Shown here: piece after piece, positions 44,559-52,820 of the stretch
How the letters are laid out: every line of letters begins with the position of its first letter
Position numbering within the stretch: the first letter of the stretch is position 1
NCBI RefSeq assembly: GCF_001618955.1
Contig: NZ_LVYV01000034.1
Coordinates: 310,001-374,000 of the forward strand
DNA length: 64,000 nucleotides
Origin: Tardiphaga robiniae
GTDB lineage: Bacteria; Pseudomonadota; Alphaproteobacteria; Rhizobiales; Xanthobacteraceae
Direction of reading: 5' to 3'
The notes under the pieces: generated by a model
What the model was told of the DNA's origin: nothing
The model's database searches: none
The model's input: only the letters and a program-made list of their open reading frames with translations
Translations under genes and position numbers: made by a program

Positions 44559-45866
44559 TCAGCTCGCGCCGAACACGCGCTTGAAGATCGTGTCCACGTG
44601 CTTGAGGTGATAGCCGAGGTCGAACTTCTCGGAGATCTCGTCGTCGGTGAGATACTTCTTCACCTCGGGATCGTTCTTCAACAGTGTCTGGAAGTCGCCT
44701 TCGCCGCGCCAGACCGGCATGGCGTTGCGCTGCACGAGCTTGTAGCTGTCTTCGCGCGATGCGCCCTTCTGCGTCAGTGCGATCAGCACGCGCTGCGAAT
44801 GCACGAGGCCGCCGAGGCGGTCGAGATTCTTCTGCATGTTGGCGGGATAGACCAGCAGCTTCTCGATCACGCCGGCCATGCGGTTCAGCGCGAAGTCGAG
44901 GGTCACGGTGGCGTCCGGGCCGAACATGCGCTCGGCGGAAGAGTGCGAGATATCGCGCTCGTGCCACAGCACCACGTTTTCCAGCGCCGGCGTCACATAG
45001 GCGCGCACCATGCGGGCAAGGCCGGTGATGTTCTCGGTCAGCACCGGGTTGCGCTTGTGCGGCATCGCCGACGAGCCCTTCTGGCCTTCGGAGAAGAATT
45101 CCTCGGCTTCCAGCACCTCGGTGCGCTGCATGTGGCGGATCTCGACCGCGAGGCGCTCCATCGACGAGGCGATGACGCCCAGCGTGGCGAAGAACATCGC
45201 GTGGCGGTCGCGCGGGATCACCTGGGTCGAGATCGGCTCCGGCACGAGGCCCATCGCCTTGGCGACATGTTCTTCGACGCGCGGATCGATCTGCGCGAAG
45301 GTGCCGACGGCGCCGGAGATCGCGCAGGTCGCGACTTCCTTGCGCGCGGCGACGAGGCGCTCGCGGTTGCGGGTGAATTCGGCATAGGCATAAGCGAGCT
45401 TGAGACCGAAGGTGACCGGCTCGGCATGGATGCCATGGGAGCGGCCGATGGTCGGCGTCATCTTGTGCTCGAAGGCGCGCGTTTTCAGCGCCGCCAGCAG
45501 GCGGTCGATATCGGCGATCAGGATGTCGGCGCAGCGCGTGAGCTGGACGTTGAGGCAGGTGTCGAGCACATCCGACGACGTCATGCCCTGATGCACGAAG
45601 CGCGCTTCCGGGCCGACGATTTCGGCGAGATGGGTCAGGAAGGCGATGACGTCATGCTTGGTCTCGCGCTCGATCTCGTCGATGCGCTCCACATTGAAGG
45701 TCGCGTCCTTGGCCTTGGCCCAGATCGTCTTCGCCGCATCCTTCGGAATGGTGCCCAGTTCCGCCAGCGCATCGGCGGCATGCGCCTCGATCTCGAACCA
45801 GATCTTGAAGCGGGTCTGCGGCTCCCAGATGGAGGCCATTTCCGGACGGGTATAGCGAGGGATCAT
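44559..45866 (-). CDS. purB: adenylosuccinate lyase
   Basis: The 435-residue protein starts MIPRYTRPEMASIWEPQTRF and catalyses two fumarate-releasing steps of purine synthesis (SAICAR to AICAR, adenylosuccinate to AMP). Landmarks: the TSSDVLDTCLNVQLTR region, TIGRSHGIHAEPVTFGLK with a catalytic His, and the superfamily signature GSSAMPHKRNPVLTENI. The upstream frame is open for 23 more codons but is not conserved-looking. It lies 32 kb from purL on the opposite strand. Confidence 0.97.
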   Translation of the reverse strand: MIPRYTRPEMASIWEPQTRFKIWFEIEAHAADALAELGTIPKDAAKTIWAKAKDATFNVERIDEIERETKHDVIAFLTHLAEIVGPEARFVHQGMTSSDVLDTCLNVQLTRCADILIADIDRLLAALKTRAFEHKMTPTIGRSHGIHAEPVTFGLKLAYAYAEFTRNRERLVAARKEVATCAISGAVGTFAQIDPRVEEHVAKAMGLVPEPISTQVIPRDRHAMFFATLGVIASSMERLAVEIRHMQRTEVLEAEEFFSEGQKGSSAMPHKRNPVLTENITGLARMVRAYVTPALENVVLWHERDISHSSAERMFGPDATVTLDFALNRMAGVIEKLLVYPANMQKNLDRLGGLVHSQRVLIALTQKGASREDSYKLVQRNAMPVWRGEGDFQTLLKNDPEVKKYLTDDEISEKFDLGYHLKHVDTIFKRVFGAS

Positions 45867-45941
45867 CGACGTCTCTGACTGTTGGGGGTTACGCCGCGCT
45901 TTAGCAGATCGGGGCGGGGGAGGCCACCTGAACATGATAAG

Positions 45942-45961
45942 GCGGAATTCAGATATTCCGC
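45942..45961. promoter_or_regulatory. inverted repeat upstream of purB
   Basis: GCGGAAT and ATTCCGC are exact complements separated by 6 nt, 75 bp upstream of the purB start in an AT-richer stretch. This could be an operator. No other signal was found in the 253-nt gap up to the DUF3800 gene. Confidence 0.3.
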
Positions 45962-46119
45962 GGTCTGAGGAGAAAGTATTCCCTGCAATATGTTGTTCAT
46001 GTCGGCGAGCGGGGTATTTTTTAGGGAGAAGGGCGCGCTATCGTGATCGTAGCAACGAAGCTTTTCTGACGCTCATTCGTAGTTTTCCGAACTGCGTCGT
46101 ACGCGATGGTTGATGACCA

Positions 46120-46938
46120 ATGCTGGCCTTTATCGATGGAAGCGGAACGATCAACGACTCCCCAGTCTACGTAATGGCCGGCTACCTTGCGAGGGCAGAC
46201 GCGTGGGAAGCTTTCACGATTGAATGGAAGGCCGCATTGGACCACCCGAAGGCAATTAAGTACTTTAAAATGTCGGAAGCGTTTAGTCGGCGTGGGCAAT
46301 TTGCCGGGTGGGATGAAGCGTTGCGGGACGCGCGTCTTCGAATGTTGCCCTCAATAGTCAACCGCCACGCAATCTCTGCGATCATATTTGCTGTCTCAAG
46401 TGACGGGTGGAAAAACTACGCCGTCGGTCGGCTTAACGAGAAATACCACGACCGACCGTATTTCTTCGCGTTTCATACCATCATGGCGTCTGCTGTTAAA
46501 TATTTAGCTGAAAAGGGCATCAGAGAAAAAATTGACTTTGTCTTCGATGAAGAGGGAGGGGAATCCTCCAGACTAATGCTTGAAAGTTTTGATGGCTGGG
46601 CAGAAGTCGCGCCGAGCCACCTCAAAGAGTACATCGGGCAAAGACCAATTTATCGAGATGAAAAGAACACTTTGCCGCTGCAGGCCGCCGATCTTCTAGC
46701 TTGGCACGTTAGAAGGTCTTTTGCCGAAGGAATTCAAGGAAAGGACGTATCGCAATTGAGCTCCGCAATGCCCGAGCTTTTTGAAGTTGAGCAAGCAAGA
46801 TCTTTATGGGATGTGAATGATGTGAAGCGTTCGATTGATGGAATTCTTGTGAGGAGTTTTATTCTAGGATTGAATGGCGTGCCGTTAACTTTGCCAGATC
46901 CAACTACGGCGATCTGGATTTCGAGAAAAAGAGATTAG
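46120..46938 (+). CDS. DUF3800-domain protein
   Basis: The 272-residue protein starts MLAFIDGSGTINDSPVYVMA. DUF3800 hallmarks are an early Asp-x-Ser-type motif (FIDGSGT; the family usually has DESG), a mid-protein acidic motif (FVFDEEGGESS) and the C-terminal LPLQAADLLAWHVRRS. These suggest an RNase H-like fold with three acidic residues. Its role is unknown; relatives occur near mobile elements and defence genes. This gene is visibly AT-richer (about 48% GC) with codons unlike its neighbours, so it was probably acquired horizontally. No Shine-Dalgarno sequence is obvious. Confidence 0.82.
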   Translation: MLAFIDGSGTINDSPVYVMAGYLARADAWEAFTIEWKAALDHPKAIKYFKMSEAFSRRGQFAGWDEALRDARLRMLPSIVNRHAISAIIFAVSSDGWKNYAVGRLNEKYHDRPYFFAFHTIMASAVKYLAEKGIREKIDFVFDEEGGESSRLMLESFDGWAEVAPSHLKEYIGQRPIYRDEKNTLPLQAADLLAWHVRRSFAEGIQGKDVSQLSSAMPELFEVEQARSLWDVNDVKRSIDGILVRSFILGLNGVPLTLPDPTTAIWISRKRD

Positions 46939-47039
46939 GAGTGCCGTAGTTCGGATGGACGTTTGCGCAATCGCAGGTCTCAATGCGCCGTGGCACGTCC
47001 GGAAGTTCGCTTCGCTCTATGCGGGGGCGCCTGCTAAAA

Positions 47040-47828
47040 TTACGGCTTGGGCAGCCGCATCGTTACCGCCGTGAATCTTCTGTTCGGCCCGGCGTGAAAC
47101 TGATGCGCATCCACGGTTTCGACCAGCACCGCCAGCGTCTGCGTGCCGTCCTTGGCCTGATGATGATAGACATCGGCAATCCCGTAGGCGGTCACGCAGC
47201 GGCGGCGCTTGGGTAACTGCTTGTCCTGCGCCAGGGTGACGGGCGCGGCGCCGTCAATGCTCATTTGCAGGATCATGCCGGTGACGATGACGCTGCCATA
47301 GGTGCCGCGGCCGCCGGCGCCATAGCATGACGCCTTGCCGAGCGCCTGATCGGAGAGTGTGAGCACCAGCTTGCGGCCATCCGGCAAAGTGATGGTCTGC
47401 GTGGCGGCGAGCGGCTTCGGGTCCATCTGATAGATGCCGATCTCGTCGAGATCCATCGACGGTTTGCCGGCGAAGCGCGTGCCGGGCTCGGTGATACCAA
47501 GCTTGCCCAGCAGCGGCTTGGCCTTGGCCATCAGCTCGGCGCGCACGGCATCCACTTCGCGCTCGTCATCGTCTTTGGTGCGAATGGAGAAGGGCGTGCC
47601 CTTCGCAAAGTCGTCGGTGCGCGTGTCGATCACCTGGATTTCGGCGACGATCTCGGTCGCATCATAGAGCTGCGTATAGTGCTCGAAGGCGAAATGCGTG
47701 CCGTCCGGCGAGAAGCCGATCACTTTGCGCGCGGCGGCATCACCGGCCTGCGCCGTGCCGAGCAGGGCGAACGAGAGCAGGGGAGCGAGCAGGAAGCGGC
47801 GAAAGCCGGCGATTGAATGCTGTGTCAT
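47040..47828 (-). CDS. exported DUF2259-domain protein
   Basis: The 262-residue protein starts MTQHSIAGFRRFLLAPLLSF (ATG 47828), with a signal peptide ending near AQAGD. The mature region includes KVIGFSPDGTHFAFEHYTQLYDA, KPLLGKLGITEPGTRFAG and PDGRKLVLTLSDQALGKASCYGAGG, matching the DUF2259 predicted secreted family. The function is unknown. It is divergent from the putative RNA gene, whose promoter lies 58 nt from this start. The segment 46939-47039 contains nothing recognised. Confidence 0.82.
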   Translation of the reverse strand: MTQHSIAGFRRFLLAPLLSFALLGTAQAGDAAARKVIGFSPDGTHFAFEHYTQLYDATEIVAEIQVIDTRTDDFAKGTPFSIRTKDDDEREVDAVRAELMAKAKPLLGKLGITEPGTRFAGKPSMDLDEIGIYQMDPKPLAATQTITLPDGRKLVLTLSDQALGKASCYGAGGRGTYGSVIVTGMILQMSIDGAAPVTLAQDKQLPKRRRCVTAYGIADVYHHQAKDGTQTLAVLVETVDAHQFHAGPNRRFTAVTMRLPKP

Positions 47829-47885
47829 CCCGGTTGGTCGCGCTGCGCGGAGCAAAGTTCATGCGCATATTGGTCTTCGCAGGTG

Positions 47886-47913
47886 TTGACAATATTCCTT
47901 TAAGGACTATTAT
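47886..47913 (+). promoter_or_regulatory. sigma-70-type promoter of the putative RNA gene
   Basis: A consensus -35 box TTGACA (47886-47891) is followed after 16 nt by TATTAT (47908-47913). This is the clearest housekeeping-type promoter in the window. It sits in a local AT-rich patch, points rightwards, and predicts a start near 47920. Confidence 0.7.
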
Positions 47914-47919
47914 CTGAAT

Positions 47920-48301
47920 TGTCCGGTTCGCGAGGGGCGCTTCATGAGGCGTCTTGAGGTGGAACAGGGATGCGGCGCCTGCGGGCGGGAGGGAGACGTT
48001 CCCTCACGCACTCGGGAGGCCTTGGGTCACCGTCCGGCCCCACTACGGGGGTCTGCCACTCATGCTGGCTGGACGTGGCATTGGTGAACGGCGGGAAACC
48101 GTCGGGATCAGCGGAGTGCGGAGCTCTGCGCCTTTGCCCGGAAGAACGGTCCCGGGGACAGAAATCGCCGCGGTGGCGCGCCGTGAGGCGTTGCGCGGTT
48201 GCAGCTTGCCGGCGTTCCGGCGGAGCGGATCGCGACAGAAACCACCCCTTGCGCCTCACGGCGCGCCGCCACCCCTCATGTTTCGAGGGGAGACGATCCG
48301 C
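47920..48301 (+). ncRNA. putative structured non-coding RNA, about 380 nt, family not recognised
   Basis: Downstream of the promoter there is no credible protein on either strand, but there are many paired segments. These include GAGGGA/TCCCTC (47989-48005), TGCCAC/GTGGCA (48054-48080), a CCGG-CGTT-CCGG stem near 48210, and a long stem 48172-48190 with 48252-48273 (core CGCGCCGTGAGGCG). Another is CCCCTC/GAGGGG (48272-48290). GCGGATCG (48225-48232), inside the loop of the long stem, is exactly complementary to CGATCCGC (48294-48301) outside it, a possible pseudoknot. It does not show the conserved sequences I know for RNase P RNA or tmRNA. The 3' end is uncertain because no U-run is seen. Confidence 0.5.
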
Positions 48302-48370
48302 ACAGCTCGGGCTCATTGAGCCGCGAGACAGCGGAAGCGTGGCTGTTTGAAATTTGAATCGGGAGAGGCG

Positions 48371-49072
48371 CTACACCATCTCGCCGCGGGCATTCGCTGC
48401 CGCCGCGCGGATGTCGTCGATATTCGCCTTGTAGCTTTCCACCGTGCCGCCCTTGAATACGGCCGAGCCGGCAACGAAGGCATTGGCACCTGCTGCGGCG
48501 AGTTGTCCGGCGACTGCAGCGGACACGCCGCCATCGACTTCGATATCGATCGGACGGCCCGCGGTCATCGCGCGCAGGTCCGAGATCTTGCCGAGCGCGG
48601 ACGGAATGAACGCTTGGCCGCCGAAGCCGGGATTGACCGACATCACCAGCACGAGATCGACGAGATCGATCACATATTCGATGGCCGAGATGGGCGTGCC
48701 GGGATTGAGCGAGACGCCGGCCTTCTTGCCGAGATTGCGGATCGCCTGCAGCGAGCGATGCAGATGCGGGCCCGCCTCGGCATGGACGGTGATGTGGTCG
48801 CAGCCGGCCTTGGCGAAGGCTTCGAGATAGGGATCGCATGGTGCGATCATCAGATGCGCGTCGAAGATCTTCTTGGTGTGCGGGCGCATCGCCTTGATGA
48901 CGTCGGGGCCGTAGGAAATGTTCGGCACGAAATGGCCGTCCATCACGTCGAGATGCATCCAGTCGGCGCCGGCGGTATCCACGGCGCGGACCTCTTCGCC
49001 GAGCTTTGCGAAATCAGCCGCCAGAATGGACGGGGCGATCACCAGCGGGCGGGGCGTGAAGCTCTGGGACAT
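48371..49072 (-). CDS. rpe: ribulose-phosphate 3-epimerase
   Basis: The 233-residue TIM-barrel protein starts [20 protein letters not shown] after AGGA. The metal and substrate residues are in place: [13 protein letters not shown] with the Ser and Asp, [18 protein letters not shown] (His/Asp), DAHLMI (His), [10 protein letters not shown] and EVDGGVS (Asp). It interconverts ribulose-5-P and xylulose-5-P in the pentose phosphate and Calvin cycles. The length is normal. Confidence 0.96.
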   Translation of the reverse strand: MSQSFTPRPLVIAPSILAADFAKLGEEVRAVDTAGADWMHLDVMDGHFVPNISYGPDVIKAMRPHTKKIFDAHLMIAPCDPYLEAFAKAGCDHITVHAEAGPHLHRSLQAIRNLGKKAGVSLNPGTPISAIEYVIDLVDLVLVMSVNPGFGGQAFIPSALGKISDLRAMTAGRPIDIEVDGGVSAAVAGQLAAAGANAFVAGSAVFKGGTVESYKANIDDIRAAAANARGEMV

Positions 49073-49362
49073 CGAATTATCCTGGGGTTTTCCTGAACGT
49101 TTTCTGACGGCAGCGAATGGACCGCCTCGCGTAACATGGGGCCGGGGTGCGGGCAACGCGCCAGCCACGGCCGCGCCATCGACGCGCTGCAGCAGGATGG
49201 TCCCGGCACATTCTGCCGCAAGGGCACGATTTGCCGGGAAACGCGGGCGGCCCGTGCGACCAAGCCCGTTGTTTTATCGAACTTTTTTCGGTGGCATGGG
49301 GCTTGCTCCGTATTCCCCAGGGAATTCACGCCGCACGCTGCGGCATGATCAGGAATTTGACG

Positions 49363-50112
49363 ATGCTGCCAGCCCTTGCTGCCGCCACCACCGCGATCGA
49401 TGCGCTGCAGGCGCTCACGAAGTCGAAGTCGAAGGCCGCGACCACCACGACCGGTGTCACCCAGAAGAGCGCCAGCCCGTTCGATGTCGCCAGCACGTCG
49501 ACGGCGAGCGCCACGTCATCGACGGCAACCTCCGCCACCAGCAGCACGAACAGTTCCTACAAGCTGGCCCCGGGCACCATGAGCACGCTGCTCGATGCCC
49601 AGAGCCAGCCCGCGACGGCAGCCTCTTCGGCGAAACGATCTGAAGCGCTGAGCAGGCTGATGGGGCTGCTCGACAGCGACGGCAGCGGCGGCATCAGCAA
49701 GGCGGAGTTCGAGAAGAAGCTCGGTGCCGGCGGCACCAACACGGCCAATGCCGACAAGGTATTCGCCGAACTCGACAAGAACGGTGACGGCTCGGTCAAT
49801 ATCGATGAATTGAGCCCGGCGCTGAATGGCGGCAAGGCACATCACGCCGGCGGCGGCGGCGGTATGGGCGGTGGATCTGGTGGTGGCTCTGACACTGCTG
49901 GTTCGACCACAACGACCACGGTGAATGCTGATGGCAGCACCACGACGTCTATCGCCTATGCGGACGGATCGACGGTGAGTTCGACCACGGCCGTCCCGGC
50001 GTCGTCTACGTCATCAACCGCAAGCTCGTCCTATAACGCGATCGAAAAGATGATCGCGCGTCAGGCGCAGCAGATCTCAAATGCGAAGTCGACGCTGGCG
50101 ATCAGCGCCTGA
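49363..50112 (+). CDS. EF-hand domain protein
   Basis: The 249-residue protein is placed at ATG 49363 (AGGA 8 nt upstream); the ATG at 49345 lacks a ribosome-binding site. It opens with a short hydrophobic segment, then a Ser/Thr/Ala-rich low-complexity region. Two calcium-binding loops follow, DSDGSGGISKAEF and DKNGDGSVNIDEL (near 104 and 137). A Gly-rich stretch and a second Ser/Thr-rich region run to the C-terminus. This looks like a secreted or surface Ca-binding protein of unknown role. Its 3' end overlaps the convergent KTSC gene by 36 nt. Confidence 0.8.
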   Translation: MLPALAAATTAIDALQALTKSKSKAATTTTGVTQKSASPFDVASTSTASATSSTATSATSSTNSSYKLAPGTMSTLLDAQSQPATAASSAKRSEALSRLMGLLDSDGSGGISKAEFEKKLGAGGTNTANADKVFAELDKNGDGSVNIDELSPALNGGKAHHAGGGGGMGGGSGGGSDTAGSTTTTTVNADGSTTTSIAYADGSTVSSTTAVPASSTSSTASSSYNAIEKMIARQAQQISNAKSTLAISA

Positions 50113-50328
50113 TCTGCGCTCTGATCCCGAACGCGGGAGTTCACGATAGGTAAAACGATCGCGGACGCGGTGGTTAAAAAATACACCGCGTGACGCCGCG
50201 CTGCTGAAGGCCGCGTGAACTTCCGGCGGCACCTGCGCATAAGCATACCGACGGCCGCTCGTGAAGGTGACGCGCATTTCGCGACTCACCGGGTCATAAG
50301 TGACGTGTCGAATCGCAGTCGACGGCAT
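50077..50328 (-). CDS. KTSC-domain protein
   Basis: The 83-residue protein starts MPSTAIRHVTYDPVSREMRV after an ideal GGAGG site. It has the short KTSC-domain pattern (strands TYDPVSREMRVTFTSGRRYAY, then VPPEVHAAFSSAASRGVFFNHRVRDRF). This is found alone in small bacterial proteins or next to lysyl-tRNA-synthetase-like domains. The function is unknown. Its 3' end overlaps the EF-hand gene on the other strand. Confidence 0.85.
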   Translation of the reverse strand: MPSTAIRHVTYDPVSREMRVTFTSGRRYAYAQVPPEVHAAFSSAASRGVFFNHRVRDRFTYRELPRSGSERRSGADRQRRLRI

Positions 50329-50393
50329 CGCAATCCTCCGAATGTCTCCTGGATAGAAACAATCACCGATGCGATTGGTTGCGTAGCGATGAC

Positions 50394-51386
50394 CTAGTTC
50401 CGGTCGCGAAACGCTGGAAGCGCGCCGGCAAACGGCAGCGCCGTCGCTTCATAGACGCCACGCGCAATGGCGCGGGCGATCACATTACCCGCGATCATGC
50501 CGAGTTCAGTGAGTCCGACCAGTGGATCGATCGGCTTCTCGCCCGTCGCGGCCGCAAACACGATGTCGCCATCGAGCGGCGCATGCACCGGATAGATTGC
50601 GCGCGCAAATCCGGTCTGCGCCATCATGGCGAGACGCCGTGCCTGCGCCTTGGTCAGGATCGCATCTGTAATAACGACGGCAAGTGTCGTGTTCTCGATC
50701 GAGGTTGCCGCCGGTCCGCCCTTGATACGCATCGCCAGCACCTCGGGCTTCAACTTGTTCGGCATGCCGTGTCCGCCGAACTCATTGCCGACTTCGAAGG
50801 GCGCCGCCCAGAAGTGTGGGCCATCGCCGATCGTGACACTGCCGACCGCATTGACTGCAGCGAGTGCGGCGACGCGCACGCCCGATGGCGTGACGGCGGA
50901 GGCCGAGCCAATGCCACCCTTGTAGTTGACTGTCGTGGCGCCGAGCCCTGCGCCGACGCTGCCGAGCTTGAAGTCATCGCTGGCGGCCGCGGCGGCGGCA
51001 TAGCCGAGATCGCGATAGGGCGGAAAGCGGCCCCAGTTCTTGTCGCCGCCATCGAGCAGGTCGAACAGGATCGCGCCGGGCACGATGGGGATGACGGCAT
51101 TGCCGATCTGGTAGCCGCGGCCCTGTTCGGCGAGCCAGGCCTGTACGCCGCCGCCGGCTTCGAGCCCGAAGGCCGAGCCGCCGGCCAGCGCGAGACCGTG
51201 GATGGCGTCCACAGTGTTCACAGGATCGAGCAGGGCGCTTTCGCGCGTGCCCGGTCCGCCGCCGCGGATGTCCACCGAGGCCACGGCAGGCCTGTCGAAC
51301 AGGATGGCGGTGACGCCGGAGGCCAGTCTGGCGTCGTCCGCGTGGCCGACGCGAACGCCGGCGATATCGGTGAGCAGGTTCTTCAT
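50394..51386 (-). CDS. P1-family aminopeptidase (DmpA type)
   Basis: The 330-residue protein starts MKNLLTDIAGVRVGHADDAR. Family landmarks are the N-terminal VGHA, RGGGPGTRESALLDP, GLALAGGSAFGLEAGGGV, the Gly-Asn-x-Ser-like strand where the precursor self-cleaves (SIENTTLAVVITDA region: here Asn-Thr-Thr, so Thr is the likely nucleophile) and the conserved C-terminal DGDIVFAAATG. DmpA/BapA relatives cleave N-terminal D- or beta-amino acids. It is a typical length for an uncleaved precursor. Confidence 0.9.
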   Translation of the reverse strand: MKNLLTDIAGVRVGHADDARLASGVTAILFDRPAVASVDIRGGGPGTRESALLDPVNTVDAIHGLALAGGSAFGLEAGGGVQAWLAEQGRGYQIGNAVIPIVPGAILFDLLDGGDKNWGRFPPYRDLGYAAAAAASDDFKLGSVGAGLGATTVNYKGGIGSASAVTPSGVRVAALAAVNAVGSVTIGDGPHFWAAPFEVGNEFGGHGMPNKLKPEVLAMRIKGGPAATSIENTTLAVVITDAILTKAQARRLAMMAQTGFARAIYPVHAPLDGDIVFAAATGEKPIDPLVGLTELGMIAGNVIARAIARGVYEATALPFAGALPAFRDRN

Positions 51387-51405
51387 GGCGGTTCCGCTTC
51401 TTTCG

Positions 51406-51598
51406 TTCCCTCTCCCCCAGCGCAGCAAAGCTGCGCGCCGCGGGAGAGGGTGCCCGAGCGTAGCGAGGGCGGGAGAGGGCATTCTGGGCACGACTGCGTC
51501 TGGCGCAAGCCCTCTCCCGTCTCGCCCCCCGTGCGAAGCGAAGCTTCGCTAGAGGGTTCGATCCACTCTCTCCCGCAAGCGGGAGAGGGGAAAAAAAG
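51406..51598. repeat. dispersed palindromic repeat, copy 4 (inverted)
   Basis: CCCTCTCCC and GGGAGAGGG arms recur four times. The conserved box appears inverted (GCGAAGCGAAGCTTCGCTAG, 51533-51552). It lies between the P1 peptidase and ccdA. Confidence 0.8.
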
Positions 51599-51688
51599 CG
51601 CGATCACGCGCGATCACAACAGCCGGAAGTGGCGGGCATTTGATCCATCCCGCTTGCATCCCGTCATGTCAGCGGTGCATCTAGCCGC

Positions 51689-52423
51689 ATGATCTCCGAT
51701 GTCACGATCCCCGCCGCATTGATTGCCGGCATTGTCTCATTCCTGTCGCCCTGCGTGCTGCCGCTGGTGCCGCCCTATCTCATCTATCTCACGGGCGCGA
51801 CCATCGAGCATATTGCCGATGACGAGCAGGAAGCGGCCTCGAAGCGCGCGGTGATGATTTCGGCGGCCGTGTTCGTGCTGGGCTTCTCCACGGTGTTCGT
51901 GGCGCTCGGCGCCAGCGCCAGCCTGGTCGGCAGCGTGATCCGCTCCTATGCGGCGGAACTGTCAATCGTTGCCGGCATCCTGATCATCCTGATGGGCCTG
52001 CACTTCCTTGGCCTGACGCGCATCGGTCTCCTGATGCGCGAGGGACGTCTGAGCATGCCCAGGCCGGTTGGCCTGTGGGGCGCCTATGTGATGGGTCTGG
52101 CTTTCGCGTTTGGCTGGACGCCGTGTATCGGACCTATCCTTGCGGCGATCCTGTCGGTGGCGGCGGCAGAAGCAACGGTGACTAAGGGCGCGGGCTTGCT
52201 CGCGGTTTATTCCCTCGGCCTCGGCATCCCGTTCCTGATCGCGGCCTTCATGGTGGAGCAATTCTCCAGTATGTTCGCGCGCATGAAGAAGCATCTCGTC
52301 CATGTCGAGCGCGCGATGGGCGTGTTGATGGTGATCACCGGTATCGCGTTTCTCACCGGCGCCGTGTCGAATGCCAGTATCTGGCTGCTTGAAACGTTTC
52401 CCGCGCTGCAGAATTTCGGCTAG
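51689..52423 (+). CDS. ccdA: cytochrome c biogenesis protein CcdA
   Basis: The 244-residue membrane protein starts MISDVTIPAALIAGIVSFLS. Six helices carry the two redox cysteines in the expected SPCVLPLVPPYLIYL (near 20) and WTPCIGPILAAIL (near 143) contexts. CcdA passes electrons from cytoplasmic thioredoxin to periplasmic thiol proteins for cytochrome c maturation and other uses. The 3' end (52356 onward) has a degenerate copy at 55933; see the findings. Confidence 0.94.
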   Translation: MISDVTIPAALIAGIVSFLSPCVLPLVPPYLIYLTGATIEHIADDEQEAASKRAVMISAAVFVLGFSTVFVALGASASLVGSVIRSYAAELSIVAGILIILMGLHFLGLTRIGLLMREGRLSMPRPVGLWGAYVMGLAFAFGWTPCIGPILAAILSVAAAEATVTKGAGLLAVYSLGLGIPFLIAAFMVEQFSSMFARMKKHLVHVERAMGVLMVITGIAFLTGAVSNASIWLLETFPALQNFG

Positions 52424-52483
52424 GCGCATCAATCGCCGAACCTGTTATCGGGCCCTCGCCATCACGGCGTTCTGCGCACCGTT

Positions 52484-52624
52484 CTAGACCAGATCCCCGA
52501 TATCGAGCCCCGACAGCGCGCCGAGCACCGGCGTGTTCGTGGCCGCGTCGTCGGCCTTATGCGTCGCGTATGGGTGCGCGGTGATCGGGAAGCGATGTCT
52601 CGTCCGCTTCGGAATGTAATCCAT
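52484..52624 (-). CDS. 46-residue ORF, possible gene remnant
   Basis: An ATG at 52624 gives MDYIPKRTRHRFPITAHPYA and 26 further residues ending GLDIGDLV. The frame stays open upstream for about 30 codons and reads as plausible protein, but without a start codon. It may be the 3' end of a decayed gene. The family is not recognised. It lies in the 397-nt gap between ccdA and the porin. Confidence 0.3.
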   Translation of the reverse strand: MDYIPKRTRHRFPITAHPYATHKADDAATNTPVLGALSGLDIGDLV

Positions 52625-52739
52625 CGTGATGCATCGGACGGCTTCGGCGCCCGGCAGGGCTGACGACGCGACCTCCGACCGAATTGCGCTTCGATCATCC
52701 GATGCCTTGCATTTCGGCTTGCAGTCTCAGATGGCAGAG

Positions 52740-52767
52740 ATTAATAGTACGATATAGTTTGATTAAT
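52740..52767 (+). promoter_or_regulatory. 28-bp TetR-type element, copy 1 (porin)
   Basis: The core reads AGTACGRTATMGTTTGATT (IUPAC consensus of the two copies). It lies 53 bp upstream of the porin ATG and matches 25 of 28 bases with the element between the DUF2147 and TetR genes. The imperfect dyad ACGAT/ATAGT and the AT-rich flanks fit an operator overlapping a promoter. Confidence 0.6.
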
Positions 52768-52820
52768 GGCCGATGGTCATTTCGAGCTTGGGTGATCAGC
52801 AATGTGGGGAGACCGGGTCC

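Noticed and set aside
44598-45878. 426-codon open frame on the + strand
   Set aside because: It is antisense to purB; low-complexity His/Arg composition.
47942-48316. 124-codon Arg/Pro-rich minus-strand frame
   Set aside because: It overlies the candidate RNA. The composition (Arg, Pro, Ser) is typical of a translated structured GC-rich sequence, and no ribosome-binding site is present.
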